Notes under the pieces: model-generated
What the model was told of the DNA's origin: nothing
The model's database searches: none
The model's input: only the letters and a program-made list of their open reading frames with translations
Made by a program: the position numbers and the translations under genes
DNA from: Anaerolineae bacterium
Lineage (GTDB): Bacteria; Chloroflexota; Anaerolineae; UBA4142; SHND01
Assembly (NCBI GenBank): GCA_021463195.1
Contig: JAJTXZ010000013.1
Location: 1 to 64,000, forward strand
DNA: 64,000 bases
Direction: 5' to 3'
In this document: positions 16,569 to 25,853 of the stretch, one piece after another
How positions within the stretch are numbered: position 1 is the first letter of the stretch
Layout of the letters: every line of letters starts with the position of its first letter

Positions 16569-18230
16569 ATGTTATATGAAACTTGGCAAGAGATTGTAAA
16601 ATTATTGAATGACAATCCGCTGTTGTTGTTGTTCTTGATTGCCGCGCTCAGCTATCCGCTCGGACGCTTGAAAATTTTTGGCGTGAGTTTGGGCGTCGCG
16701 GCTGTCCTGTTCGTGGGTTTGGCGGTTGGCGCGCTGGACCCGAATTTGAAACTGCCGGAAATTGTGTACAACCTTGGGTTGGTCGTTTTTGTGTACACCA
16801 TCGGCTTGAGCAGCGGCCCCGGTTTTTTCGCGTCATTTCGCGGACGCGGCGTGCGCGATAATTTGCTGGTCGCCGCGCTGCTGTTGACTGTCGCCGCGAC
16901 GGTTTATTTTTTCGCGCGCGCGTTCGGTGTTTCCAATACGGTTGCGGCGGGACTGTTTACAGGCGCGTTGACCAATACGCCTGCGCTCGCGGCGGCGTTG
17001 GAATTTCTCAAAGGCAGCGTGCCGCCCGCGCAACTCGATGCCGTGTTGGCGGAACCGGTGTTGGGCTATTCGATTGCGTATCCGATGGGCATTCTCGGCG
17101 TGATGGTGGTGATGGTTTTGTTTACGCGCGTGTGGCGCGTCAATTACGTCGAGGACGCGCTGCGCGTGCGCGACGCGCAAACTTCGCAGCAGTTGGTGAC
17201 GCGCACGCTGCGCATCACGCGTCCGGAAATCGCGGGACAGACGATTCAGCGCTTGATGCAGACGCACGCGTGGGAAGTGGTGTTCGGGCGCTGGAAGCAC
17301 GCGCAGCGCACGGTGTTGGCAACGGCACAAACGGAATTACAGCTCGATGATTTGGTCAGTGTGGTCGGCGCGCCGGAACAAGTGGAACGCGTGCGCGCGG
17401 CGTTGGGCGAATTTAGCGCGGAGGCGTTGGAACTGGACCGCACCGAGATGGATTATCGGCGCATCTTTGTTTCTAATCCGCAAGTGGTTGGCGTGCGTTT
17501 GCGCGATTTGAATTTGCCGCAGCAGTTTGGCGCGCTCATTACGCGCGTGCGACGCGGCGATGTGGAATTTCTTGCGCGTGATGATACGACGTTGGATTTG
17601 GGCGACCGCGTGCGCGTGGTGACACGGCGCGAAAATATGGGCGCGGTCAGTCATTTCTTTGGCGATTCGTTCAAAGCGCTCGGCGAGATTGATGTCTTGT
17701 CGTTCAGTCTGGGCCTCGCGCTCGGCATTCTCGTCGGACAAATTCCGATTCCGCTGCCGGGCGGAATCGCATTCAAGTTGGGCACGGCGGGGGGACCGCT
17801 CGTCGTTGCGCTGTTGCTCGGCACGCTCGAACGATCGGGGCCAATCGTTTGGACGCTGCCGTTCAACGCGAATTTGACGCTGCGCCAAATCGGTCTAATT
17901 TTATTTTTGGCGGGCGTCGGCACGCGCGCGGGCTATGCGTTTGTTTCAACTTTGGCGCAGGGGGACGGCTTGCTTTTATTTGGCGCGGGCGCGGCGCTGA
18001 CGATGGGCGCGGTCGCAATGATGATGTTCATCGGCTATCGCGTTTTGAAAATTCCGATGAACTTGTTGTTGGGCATGGTGGCGGGGATGCAGACCAATCC
18101 CGCGCTGCTGGGTTTTGCCACGCAGGAAACGGAAAACGATTTGCCGAATCTCGGTTACGCGACGGTGTATCCGATGGCGACGATTTTGAAAATTATTTTG
18201 GCGCAAGCGCTCATCATCTTTTTACGTTGA
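16569..18230 (+). CDS. YidE/YbjL/AspT-type membrane transporter
   Basis: 553-residue inner-membrane protein with the duplicated AspT/YidE/YbjL antiporter architecture: about five N-terminal helices (including VVFVYTIGLSSGPGFFASF), a central cytosolic region of about 185 residues with two TrkA-C (RCK-C)-like domains, and about five C-terminal helices with GAALTMGAVAMMMF and GMVAGMQTNPALL. Characterised relatives exchange aspartate/alanine or related anions; the substrate here is unknown. The ATG at 16569 begins MLYETWQEIVKLL. It is monocistronic and converges on the MuiA-like gene. Confidence 0.85.
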   Translation: MLYETWQEIVKLLNDNPLLLLFLIAALSYPLGRLKIFGVSLGVAAVLFVGLAVGALDPNLKLPEIVYNLGLVVFVYTIGLSSGPGFFASFRGRGVRDNLLVAALLLTVAATVYFFARAFGVSNTVAAGLFTGALTNTPALAAALEFLKGSVPPAQLDAVLAEPVLGYSIAYPMGILGVMVVMVLFTRVWRVNYVEDALRVRDAQTSQQLVTRTLRITRPEIAGQTIQRLMQTHAWEVVFGRWKHAQRTVLATAQTELQLDDLVSVVGAPEQVERVRAALGEFSAEALELDRTEMDYRRIFVSNPQVVGVRLRDLNLPQQFGALITRVRRGDVEFLARDDTTLDLGDRVRVVTRRENMGAVSHFFGDSFKALGEIDVLSFSLGLALGILVGQIPIPLPGGIAFKLGTAGGPLVVALLLGTLERSGPIVWTLPFNANLTLRQIGLILFLAGVGTRAGYAFVSTLAQGDGLLLFGAGAALTMGAVAMMMFIGYRVLKIPMNLLLGMVAGMQTNPALLGFATQETENDLPNLGYATVYPMATILKIILAQALIIFLR

Positions 18231-18264
18231 CGCGTCGCCGCCGCGCTTTTTTTTTTCGCGCGCC

Positions 18265-19827
18265 TCACAACCCTGCGACGCGCATTTCTTTGGGATATTC
18301 AACCGCAATCGCAAAATCAATTTGCGCTTTGGCGTCTTTTTTGATTTCGAGCTGCCACGTCAATTCGCCCTGTTCGTTTTGCGCGGTGGGCCGCGGTGTC
18401 ACCTCACGCAGCTTGACCTTGATGTCGGGGTGTTGTGACACGGGAATTTGGTCCAACACGGTGATTCGCGCAACGTCGAGCGACGGATTTTCGATGATGA
18501 TGCGATATGCCAAGGTCGCGCCCGCCATATTTCCCATCAAGCCGGTTTTGTTGACTTCGCGCTGTGTTTCTTTGCGTGCGACGCGCAAGCGCGGCTCTGC
18601 GCCGAGAAATAGTTCAACTGTTTGCTGCGGCGCAATCGCTTCGAGCGCGCGCGCGCCGACGAATTCTTGCGCGTGAAACAGCGCGGCTTTGCCGGGCAGC
18701 ATCATATAATCGGACGCGTTTTTGAATTGCGCGCGCACGAATGCTTGCTCGGTCGCTTTGGGCGCGCAAAAATAATCGAGCGCGGCGTCAAATTCCAAGC
18801 GCGCGATATTCACTTGGTGCGCTTGGCCGTCGGAGGGCAGCGCGCCCGGCGCGTTGATGGTGTACGTCACGCTTGGACCGCCGCTTGCGACTTGCGCCAA
18901 ATCGTACGCCATTTCCGGCTCGGGCGGCGGCGCCGCGGCGGCCATCATCATTGCGGGCGCGGACATGGCTTGCCGCGAGTCAGCGCGCATTTTTACCGCG
19001 CGCGGCTGCGGCGGTTGATACAAGTCAAGCTGCCATGGCGATAATTCGGGTTTGTCCACGCCGGTCGCCAAGGTCGCGGTCGAGAGGGTGAGCGCGTAGG
19101 GCTCATTCCAATCTTCGCCGGTGTTTTGTTTGACCGCGGCGAGATAATTCCATTCCACTTTTTGGTCGTGCAGGCGCGCGTCATAGAGCGCGTCCCAACT
19201 GGCGCCGCGCACGTTATAAGTCACGGTGAGCGTCACCGCGCCTGCCGCCGCGACGTGGAGCGACCATTGCGCGTCATACACTTGGCGAGTGATGGCTTGA
19301 TTATATTTTTCCGCTTCTTGCCGCGCCGCGTCAATTTGTTTTTGCAACTCGCGACGGCGGACAATCAAATCGCGCAGCGCGTTCGATGCGGTCTCGTGCG
19401 AATTGTTCAAATAATCGAGCGCGCTGGTCAAACCGTCCAGTGAAAGTTTGCCGCGCGCGAGCTGCCGCGCGAAATTGTCGCCCCCTTGTTCGCCGATGTT
19501 TTTGACGACGTTCAAACGCGTTTGCCATGCTTCCGTTTCGTCCGCGTAAATTTTATCTTGATCGAACAGCTCTTGTAATTTCGCTTGCGCGGCTTGCGCG
19601 TCGCCCGGCGGTATTGTTGTGAGGACGCGCGCCGATAGCTGCATACTGCCGAGCCGCGCCGCGCCGCTGCCGGACGCGCGCAATGAATTTTCTTCTAACG
19701 TGCGCGGCAAATTGGCGAGCGTGATAGTGTGCGCGCCGGGTTCAAGCGTCAACGTTCCCGCGCGGGTGACGCGCGCGCGCTCGGGAAAAACGGTTACAGC
19801 AATGATTTTGGTTTCCAGAATGGGCAT
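18265..19827 (-). CDS. DUF4139 / mucoidy-inhibitor MuiA family protein
   Basis: 520-residue protein with no signal peptide. It opens with the family N-terminal domain (AVTVFPERARVTRAGTLTLEPG, NSLRASGSG), has a central coiled coil (RRRELQKQIDAARQEAEKYN) and then a long beta-rich DUF4139 domain with YNVRGASWDALYDARL, VKQNTGEDWNEPYALTLSTA and LDQIPVSQHPDIKV. The name derives from a mucoidy-suppression phenotype; the molecular function is unknown. A short Ala/Met/Pro segment near residue 285-310 is probably a flexible linker. The gene is monocistronic. Confidence 0.82.
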   Translation of the reverse strand: MPILETKIIAVTVFPERARVTRAGTLTLEPGAHTITLANLPRTLEENSLRASGSGAARLGSMQLSARVLTTIPPGDAQAAQAKLQELFDQDKIYADETEAWQTRLNVVKNIGEQGGDNFARQLARGKLSLDGLTSALDYLNNSHETASNALRDLIVRRRELQKQIDAARQEAEKYNQAITRQVYDAQWSLHVAAAGAVTLTVTYNVRGASWDALYDARLHDQKVEWNYLAAVKQNTGEDWNEPYALTLSTATLATGVDKPELSPWQLDLYQPPQPRAVKMRADSRQAMSAPAMMMAAAAPPPEPEMAYDLAQVASGGPSVTYTINAPGALPSDGQAHQVNIARLEFDAALDYFCAPKATEQAFVRAQFKNASDYMMLPGKAALFHAQEFVGARALEAIAPQQTVELFLGAEPRLRVARKETQREVNKTGLMGNMAGATLAYRIIIENPSLDVARITVLDQIPVSQHPDIKVKLREVTPRPTAQNEQGELTWQLEIKKDAKAQIDFAIAVEYPKEMRVAGL

Positions 19828-19985
19828 GGTTCGCTCTCTTGAAACGAGATACAGATAGCGTAGCTTACGCAGCTACATGCGACAGACTCGGTCGTCAAAT
19901 TCTGCGCCAGCGGCGTTGAACTGCAGCGCATGAAATTGGTCGCGTATTTGCGCGCTATTTTATAGGGCAGGCGCGTAACGTGAAT

Positions 19986-19991
19986 TATAAT
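19986..19991 (+). promoter_or_regulatory. Putative -10 box upstream of the epimerase gene
   Basis: TATAAT at 19986-19991, 82 nt before the ATG at 20074, in the 246-bp gap after the MuiA-like gene. Near the MuiA start the gap holds the small palindrome gcgtagcttacgc. No other feature was seen in this gap. Confidence 0.35.
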
Positions 19992-20073
19992 GTTTAGCGG
20001 CGTAATTTATTATCGGCGGAACAAAGGTATTTTGCAAACGCCGCGCTTATGAATCAAGCAAAGGAAACGCGTC

Positions 20074-20988
20074 ATGAAAATTATCGTCGCGGGCGGCACG
20101 GGCTTTATCGGTTCGGCGCTCGTCAACGCGCTCTTGCCCGAAAAGCATGAAATTATTGTCTTGAGCCGCGCGCCGGAAAAAATCAAGCTGGCGCATCCCG
20201 CGATTCAGTTGGTCAAGTGGGATGGCAAGACCGGCGACGGTTGGGCGCGCTATGCGGATGGCGCGGACGCGCTGGTGAATCTCGCAGGCGAACCTATCGC
20301 GCCGCTGCCGTGGTTTGGCGAACGCAAAATAAAAATTCGCGCGAGTCGCGTTGACGCTGGACACGCGCTTGTGGATGCGGTGCGGCAGACGCGAAATAAA
20401 CCGCGCGTTTTGGTGCAAGCGTCGGCGGTGGGCTATTACGGTTTGCGCGGCGACGACATGTTGACCGAAGACGCGCCGCCGGACGATGATTATTTGGCGC
20501 AGGTTTGCGTCGCATGGGAAAATTCGTCAAGCGCCGTCGAAGCGCAAGGCGTGCGGCGCGCTATATATCGCACCGGTTTGGTATTGGCGCGGCGCGGCGG
20601 CATTTTGCCGCTCATGGCGCTGCCGTTTCAATTTTTTATCGGCGGGCGGGTGGGCGATGGCAAACAATGGATGTCGTGGATTCATCTCGCCGACGAAATC
20701 GCGGCAATCAAAACTTTGATTCAAAACGAAAACGCGCGCGGCGCGTTCAATTTGGTCGCGCCGAATCCTACGCGCAATGCGGATTTTTCCAAAGCGTTGG
20801 GCAATGCGCTAGCGCGTCCGTCCGCGTTCCCGACACCCGCGTTCGCGCTGAAACTGCCGTTCGGCGAAATGGCGGAGTTGCTTTTGCTCGGCGGACAGCG
20901 CGTCGCGCCGCAGCGTCTGACGCAGCTCGGTTTTCAATTTCGTTTTCCGACGATTGAAGCGGCGCTCCAAGACGTGTATCGCAAGTGA
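20074..20988 (+). CDS. TIGR01777-family NAD-dependent epimerase (SDR, YfcH/SulA-like)
   Basis: 304-residue atypical short-chain dehydrogenase/reductase. The N-terminus MKIIVAGGTGFIGSALVNALL has the Rossmann glycine motif. GADALVNLAGEPIAPLPWFGERKIKIRASRV is the TIGR01777 signature, followed by QASAVGYYGLRGDD (catalytic Tyr region), RTGLVLARRGGILP and the C-terminal FGEMAELLLLGGQRVAP. The family substrate is unknown. An AAAGGAAA ribosome site precedes the ATG. Ten bases separate it from the histidine kinase gene, so they may share a transcript. Confidence 0.9.
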   Translation: MKIIVAGGTGFIGSALVNALLPEKHEIIVLSRAPEKIKLAHPAIQLVKWDGKTGDGWARYADGADALVNLAGEPIAPLPWFGERKIKIRASRVDAGHALVDAVRQTRNKPRVLVQASAVGYYGLRGDDMLTEDAPPDDDYLAQVCVAWENSSSAVEAQGVRRAIYRTGLVLARRGGILPLMALPFQFFIGGRVGDGKQWMSWIHLADEIAAIKTLIQNENARGAFNLVAPNPTRNADFSKALGNALARPSAFPTPAFALKLPFGEMAELLLLGGQRVAPQRLTQLGFQFRFPTIEAALQDVYRK

Positions 20989-20998
20989 AAGAACAAAT

Positions 20999-22561
20999 AT
21001 GAAACGCAACCGACGCGCGCATTCGCGCCCTGACGCGTTGCTCGATTCGGATTCGATTCGGCAGCTCGATTTGTTGGAATTGATTTTTGAACGTCTGCCG
21101 ATGGGCGTCGCGATTTTGGACCGCGAATTTCATATTCAACGGTACAACGCGACGTGGGGCAGCTTTGCCGCGCGCTATGCTCCAATGATTGGCAAGCCGC
21201 TCGCGCCCGGTGTCGGCTATTTTGAACATTTGCCGGGCGCGGAAGAAATTGTTCTGCCGTTGTTTGAGCGAACGCTGGCGGGTGAAACGATTGAGGCGAA
21301 TGGCGTCCGCTTGGAATCCGGCGGAATTGTTTCTTATTGGGATATATTTTTGACGCCGCTTACGGCGCGGGGCGCGGTGATTGGCATTTTGAATGTAGCC
21401 GCTGATGTGACCGATACGGTATCGCTGCGACAGAATTTGGAAACGCGCGTCGCGGCGCGGACGCGGGAATTGCGGATGCTGCTGGATATTTCCGCTGTGG
21501 CGAATAGTTCTTTGAATCTGGACGAAACGCTTGAGCGGACCCTTGACCTGATTGTGGAATTGGTGGCGGCGTCGCGTGTTGGCGTGATATTGCGCGATGA
21601 CGCGACCGGCGAATTGCAGCCGCAGCTGTTGCGTCCGCCGCAGCGCAGCGCGCCCGACGATTTAGCCAAAATTCTCGCGGCTTGTCAGACGGTCATCGCT
21701 AATGGCAAAGCGATGTATGTCGCGCCCGACCGCGCGCAAGGATTGCGCGAGCCCGGCGCGCTCATGCCGCTTCAAATTCGAGACCGTTGTTTAGGGACGC
21801 TGGTGATTGTCGGACCGCAGGGAACTTTATTTTCGCCCGCGCAGTTGGCGCTGTTTCAATCTATCGCGGACCAGTTGAGCGTCGCCATCGAGAACGCGCA
21901 TCTTTTTGTCAAGAACGAACAAGCCGCCGTCGCCGCGGAACGCAATCGGTTGGCGCGTGATTTGCACGACGCGGTGACGCAGACGCTTTTTTCCGCCAGC
22001 ATGATTGCGGATGTTTTGCCGAAAATTTGGGAGCGCAATCCAGAAGAAGGGCGCCGTCAGCTGGAGGAATTGCGCCAGTTGACGCGCGGCGCGTTATCCG
22101 AGATGCGTACGCTGTTGGTTGAGCTGCGCCCCGCCGCGCTAATTGATATGGATTTGGGCGATTTAATCGGACATCAGCTCAATGCTTTGAGCGCGCGCAC
22201 GCGTCTCTCTGTTGAATACAAACGCAATTGCGTTCACAATCCGCCGCTCGAAATCAAGGATGCCTTTTATCGTATCGCGCAAGAGGCGTTCAACAATATC
22301 GCCAAACACGCGGAGGCATCGCAAATCAGCGTAGAGCTGCATTGCGAGCCAAAACAGACGACGCTGATGATTCAAGATAATGGCGTGGGTTTTGAACCGT
22401 CTTTGTCCGAACATGAGGGCATGGGTTTGAAAATTATGCAAGAACGCGCGCGCAATATTGGCGCGACATTGGAAATACGCAGTCGGGCGCAAGCGGGCGT
22501 TCGGTTGCGGATTCAATGGCAAGCGACCGCAAGTCGCCGCGTTGGAGGGAAATTGGAATGA
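20999..22561 (+). CDS. Sensor histidine kinase, PAS-GAF-HisKA_3 (NarX/DesK type)
   Basis: 520-residue cytosolic kinase without membrane helices. Residues ~25-140 form a PAS-like sensor (LPMGVAILDREFHIQRYN), ~165-305 a GAF domain, then HisKA_3 with the phosphoacceptor His323 in RLARDLHDAVTQTLFS, and an HATPase_c domain with DNGVGF and GMGLKIMQERA. It autophosphorylates and passes phosphate to the response regulator whose gene overlaps it by four bases (ATGA). The ATG at 20999 is chosen over the TTG at 20954 because the latter lies inside the upstream gene. The signal is presumably a soluble or redox cue. Confidence 0.92.
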   Translation: MKRNRRAHSRPDALLDSDSIRQLDLLELIFERLPMGVAILDREFHIQRYNATWGSFAARYAPMIGKPLAPGVGYFEHLPGAEEIVLPLFERTLAGETIEANGVRLESGGIVSYWDIFLTPLTARGAVIGILNVAADVTDTVSLRQNLETRVAARTRELRMLLDISAVANSSLNLDETLERTLDLIVELVAASRVGVILRDDATGELQPQLLRPPQRSAPDDLAKILAACQTVIANGKAMYVAPDRAQGLREPGALMPLQIRDRCLGTLVIVGPQGTLFSPAQLALFQSIADQLSVAIENAHLFVKNEQAAVAAERNRLARDLHDAVTQTLFSASMIADVLPKIWERNPEEGRRQLEELRQLTRGALSEMRTLLVELRPAALIDMDLGDLIGHQLNALSARTRLSVEYKRNCVHNPPLEIKDAFYRIAQEAFNNIAKHAEASQISVELHCEPKQTTLMIQDNGVGFEPSLSEHEGMGLKIMQERARNIGATLEIRSRAQAGVRLRIQWQATASRRVGGKLE

Positions 22562-23199
22562 TTGAAAAACGTATCCGCGTTATGTTGGTGGATGACCATG
22601 CCGTTGTGCGGAGCGGTCTGCGCGCGTTTCTGTCGGCGTTTGATGAATTCGAGTTGGTTGGCGAAGCGGCGAGCGGCGAAAGCGCCATCGCGCTCTGTCA
22701 ACGTCTTCAGCCGGACGTGGTGTTGATGGATTTGATGATGCCGGGAATGGGTGGCGCGGTCGCGACGCGGCATCTGCGCGAACAATATCCCAATACGCAG
22801 GTCATCGCGCTGACGAGTTTCAAAGAAAAAGAAATTGTGCAAGCGGCGTTGCAGGCGGGCGCCATCGGCTATCTGCTCAAGGATATTTCGGCGGATGAGT
22901 TGGCGAACGCGATTCGCTCTGCCGCGCTGGGCAAACCGACTCTGGCGTCGGAAGCGCAACAGGTTTTAATTCAAGAACTGCGCGCGCCGAGTGAGCGGCG
23001 CGGTTTTGATCTGACGGAACGGGAGCGCCAAGTTCTGACGTTGATGGCGGAAGGATTGAATAATCATCAAATCGCCGAACGGTTGGTAATCAGTCTTTCG
23101 ACCGCGAAATTTCATGTCAGCGGAATTCTCTCGAAACTCGATGCCGCCACGCGCGCGGAGGCGGTGTCCATCGCGCTGAAAAATCAGCTAATCAAGTGA
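22558..23199 (+). CDS. NarL/FixJ-family response regulator
   Basis: 213-residue transcription factor paired with the upstream kinase. The receiver domain has the acidic pocket Asp12-Asp13, phosphoacceptor Asp58 (VLMDLMMPGMGG) and Lys106 in YLLKDIS. The C-terminal LuxR-type helix-turn-helix reads LTERERQVLTLMAEGLNNHQIAERL. The start ATG overlaps the kinase stop and has GGAGGG nearby. The target genes are not visible, but the run of envelope genes immediately downstream is the obvious candidate. Confidence 0.94.
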   Translation: MIEKRIRVMLVDDHAVVRSGLRAFLSAFDEFELVGEAASGESAIALCQRLQPDVVLMDLMMPGMGGAVATRHLREQYPNTQVIALTSFKEKEIVQAALQAGAIGYLLKDISADELANAIRSAALGKPTLASEAQQVLIQELRAPSERRGFDLTERERQVLTLMAEGLNNHQIAERLVISLSTAKFHVSGILSKLDAATRAEAVSIALKNQLIK

Positions 23200-23230
23200 C
23201 TCGATAAAAAACTGGTCACACGGATAGGAC

Positions 23231-23269
23231 ACAAACTCTTCAACCTGCGGATGCGGTTGAAGAGTTTGT
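23231..23269 (+). terminator. Hairpin with T-rich tail after the response regulator
   Basis: 15-bp perfect stem acaaactcttcaacc (23231-23245) and its complement (23255-23269) with a 9-nt loop, followed by ctttt. A plausible intrinsic terminator ending the two-component operon. Confidence 0.65.
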
Positions 23270-23306
23270 CTTTTAAACTGCAAGTGTCAGGCGTGAGCGA
23301 TAAAAC

Positions 23307-23690
23307 ATGAAAACAATATTTTTGGCGGAAAGTGAAATCCATGTGCTGGAAGCGTTGCGGTTGCTTTTCGGGTGTCAACCCGATTATGAACTGGTGGGGC
23401 AAGCTCGCTCGGCGGCAAGTTTGTTGGCGCGCGCGGCCAAGTTGGCGCCGGACGCGATTTTGCTGGATTGGAATTTGCCGGACTTGCGCCCGCAACGCGC
23501 GATTCCCGCGCTGCGTAGAGCTTGTCCCGCCGCTAAAATCGTGGCGCTCAGCGTCAAGCCGGAGCATGCCAAGATTGCGGATGAATTTGGACTCGATGGT
23601 TTTATTTCCAAACAACTCGCGCCGGACGCGTTTCTAGAGTTATTCGAGTCCATCATGCGACACTCGGAAAACGTCAAGGAGAATCCATGA
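23307..23690 (+). CDS. Stand-alone response-regulator receiver domain
   Basis: 127-residue single receiver domain: start MKTIFLAESEIHVLEAL with an acidic residue where the usual Asp pair would be (AES), phosphoacceptor in ILLDWNLPD at about residue 54, and GFISKQLAPD carrying the conserved Lys. There is no output domain, so it would act through protein contact or as a phosphate sink. The usual DD acidic pair is reduced to Glu-Ser, so Mg2+ binding may be altered. It overlaps the following membrane gene by four bases (ATGA). Confidence 0.85.
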   Translation: MKTIFLAESEIHVLEALRLLFGCQPDYELVGQARSAASLLARAAKLAPDAILLDWNLPDLRPQRAIPALRRACPAAKIVALSVKPEHAKIADEFGLDGFISKQLAPDAFLELFESIMRHSENVKENP

Positions 23691-24073
23691 AAATTCTTTT
23701 TGTTGCGCTTGCCATTGTTCTCGTTCTACACGGACTCGTTCATTTGATGGGGACCGTAACGTACATGAAACTCGGCGTCGTTCAGGGATTGACTTTTAAA
23801 ACTACGCTGCTCGGCGGTCAATGGGATATTGGCGAAAACGGCATCCGTGTCTATGGCGCGTTGTGGGCGGCGGCGGCGGTTGGTTTTGTCCTTGCCGCGC
23901 TGGCGATGCTCTTGGGGTGGGCTTGGTGGAAACCCGCGCTAGCGATAACGGCGGCGTTCTCGTTGACGCTCACCGTCTTGGATTGGAAGGTCGCTTTTGC
24001 GGGAGTCATCTTGAACGTCGTCATATTGGCGTGGTTGTTTTTTATTTCTCAAGTAACTGATGTTACGCCATAG
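23687..24073 (+). CDS. Small four-helix membrane protein
   Basis: 128-residue inner-membrane protein with four predicted helices and a short loop between the first two (TYMKLGVVQGLTFKTTLLGGQWDIG). No family is recognised with confidence; DoxX-like or other small four-helix proteins look similar. It is translationally coupled to the lone receiver domain, which suggests that they work together. Confidence 0.7.
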   Translation: MKILFVALAIVLVLHGLVHLMGTVTYMKLGVVQGLTFKTTLLGGQWDIGENGIRVYGALWAAAAVGFVLAALAMLLGWAWWKPALAITAAFSLTLTVLDWKVAFAGVILNVVILAWLFFISQVTDVTP

Positions 24074-24075
24074 TA

Positions 24076-24096
24076 CGGCAAATTTGAAATTTGCCG
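24076..24096. repeat. Short palindrome cggcaaattt-g-aaatttgccg
   Basis: A 21-bp inverted repeat with a one-base centre, 3 bp after the membrane-protein stop. Related words occur at 60808-60826 (gacaaattt-c-aaatttgtc) and inside the nested element at 43140-43237. Confidence 0.65.
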
Positions 24097-24177
24097 CGCG
24101 TTTGCGCGCGATTTTTTAGCGAATGCGCGTACCGTGAGCAAGTAAATCATTTTGTTTATCGTTTCAAGGAGTGTTCC

Positions 24178-24957
24178 ATGAAACTCGCTCAATTCGTCGA
24201 ACGTCATCCATACCGGTTTGCTGTCATTCTGGAGGTGGCGATCGTAGCGGTTTATCTCTTTGTCGGGACCGCCGCCCATTTTCTGGACCTCTCAAACTTG
24301 GCGCTCTATGGTCTCGCCAATCTTGGGTTGGCGCTCGGCGCCATCGTATTGTTGACCAGATTAAAGTGGTGGCAGCGCGTTGGCTTTAATTCATTGCGAC
24401 AGCGCGGCGGCCTGCGCTATTTTCTCATTCCTCTCGTGCCGGCTATTCTCAATTTGATTCCCGGCGCGCAGCGCGCAAGTTTCGCCCAAGTGTCGGTTGT
24501 ATTTGTCATCGCGTTGCTGGTGGCATTCGCCGAAGAAACTATTTTTCGCGGCTTGATGTTGCAAGCTATAAAACCGTTTGGCTATTGGCGTGCCGCGTTG
24601 ATTACCGCAACGCTCTTTGGGTTGATACATGCCATGAATGCTCTGACAGGCAAAAGCGGGTTGGAGAGCGCGTTGCAAATCGGCTATGCGACTGCGATCG
24701 GTTTTGCTTATGCCGCGCTGACGCTCAAAAAAGAGGTTCTCTGGCTTTTAATTTTGACGCATTTTTTAACGGACTTTGCTTTCTTTATTCAAAAGCCCGG
24801 TTTTGCGCTGCCGCCGTTCTGGCAATCCGTTCTGGTTGTGATTCTCACGATAGGATTCAGCGTCTATGGAATTTTTGTGATGCGGCAAAAATCTGACCAA
24901 CCAATCGGTTCCGCGCGCGAGCGGACACAAAACGCGTTAAAAGGAGAATTCGTATGA
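24178..24957 (+). CDS. CPBP-family intramembrane metalloprotease
   Basis: 259-residue membrane protein with about seven helices. It has the three CPBP (Abi/Rce1-like) motifs: AEETIFRGLML, FGLIHAMNALTG and LTHFLTDFAFF, whose Glu and His residues form the metal site. Relatives process prenylated proteins or confer self-immunity to bacteriocins; the substrate here is unknown. The ATG at 24178 has an AAGGAG ribosome site. The gene overlaps the next one by four bases. A second CPBP protease lies three genes downstream. Confidence 0.88.
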   Translation: MKLAQFVERHPYRFAVILEVAIVAVYLFVGTAAHFLDLSNLALYGLANLGLALGAIVLLTRLKWWQRVGFNSLRQRGGLRYFLIPLVPAILNLIPGAQRASFAQVSVVFVIALLVAFAEETIFRGLMLQAIKPFGYWRAALITATLFGLIHAMNALTGKSGLESALQIGYATAIGFAYAALTLKKEVLWLLILTHFLTDFAFFIQKPGFALPPFWQSVLVVILTIGFSVYGIFVMRQKSDQPIGSARERTQNALKGEFV

Positions 24958-25838
24958 ATAACAATCTTTGGCTCAAAGGACTCGTCCCCGCGATTATTCT
25001 TTTGGCGTTCGTCGCCGCGCTGGCTGGCTTGATGCCGGGCGAGGGGCAACCTTATACGCTAACCAATTTGCGCGGCGAAGAGGTGACCATCAACGCGCGC
25101 GGACTCTATTATTGGGACACAAGCAGTTCCGCCGCGCAGATGCAAGCCAATGATTTGGTGACGCTGACGTTGGGTTTGCCGCTGCTGACGCTTTCTTTTT
25201 GGTTGACCTTGCGCGGCTCTTTGCGCGGACGTTTGCTCATGACAGGCACGCTCGGTTTTATTCTTTACACCTATCTCACGATGTGTGTCGGCGCGGCATA
25301 CAACAAATTCTTTTTAATCTATGTCGCGTTGTTCGGCGCTAGTTTATTTGCCTTTGGCTTGAGTCTGATGTCGTTTGATCTCAAGACCTTGCCATCGCGC
25401 TTTTCAGCCAGGTTGCCGCGCGTCTGGATTGCGGGGCTACTTTTTTTCGTCGCCGCGTTTCTCTCGCTCGCGTGGCTGGGGCGCATCGCCGCGACCTTGA
25501 CGCCGAACGCCGTTCCCGCGCTGGAAAACACAACCAGCATGTTCATTCAAGCGATGGATTTGGGAATCGTCGCGCCGTTGTGTGTCTTGTCAGGAATTTT
25601 GCTTTTGCGTCGGCATGGTTGGGGTTATTTGCTGGCATCGGTGACGCTGCTCAAATTCTTGACGCTGGGCGCTGCCGTCAGCGTGATGAGTTTTAACATG
25701 CTGCGCGTTGGCGTTCCGATTAACGCGGTCGAAATTACGGTGTTTCCGATTATCGCTATCGCCAATATGGTCATGGTGGCGCTATTGCTCAAAAACATCA
25801 AAATCTTTGTTCATACAAATAATGCGAGTCGCGCGTAA
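24954..25838 (+). CDS. Polytopic membrane protein of unknown function
   Basis: 294-residue protein with about eight membrane helices. After the first helix there is an external-looking segment (GEGQPYTLTNLRGEEVTINARGLYYWDTSSSAAQMQ), then helices two to eight. I do not recognise the family. It is translationally coupled to the CPBP protease (ATGA overlap) and lies 15 bp before the hydrolase gene, so it belongs to the same operon. Confidence 0.75.
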   Translation: MNNNLWLKGLVPAIILLAFVAALAGLMPGEGQPYTLTNLRGEEVTINARGLYYWDTSSSAAQMQANDLVTLTLGLPLLTLSFWLTLRGSLRGRLLMTGTLGFILYTYLTMCVGAAYNKFFLIYVALFGASLFAFGLSLMSFDLKTLPSRFSARLPRVWIAGLLFFVAAFLSLAWLGRIAATLTPNAVPALENTTSMFIQAMDLGIVAPLCVLSGILLLRRHGWGYLLASVTLLKFLTLGAAVSVMSFNMLRVGVPINAVEITVFPIIAIANMVMVALLLKNIKIFVHTNNASRA

Positions 25839-25853
25839 CGCAAGGAGACAAAA

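Noticed and set aside
20954-20998. Upstream TTG start of the histidine kinase
   Set aside because: It lies inside the preceding epimerase gene, and the ATG at 20999 is better placed.
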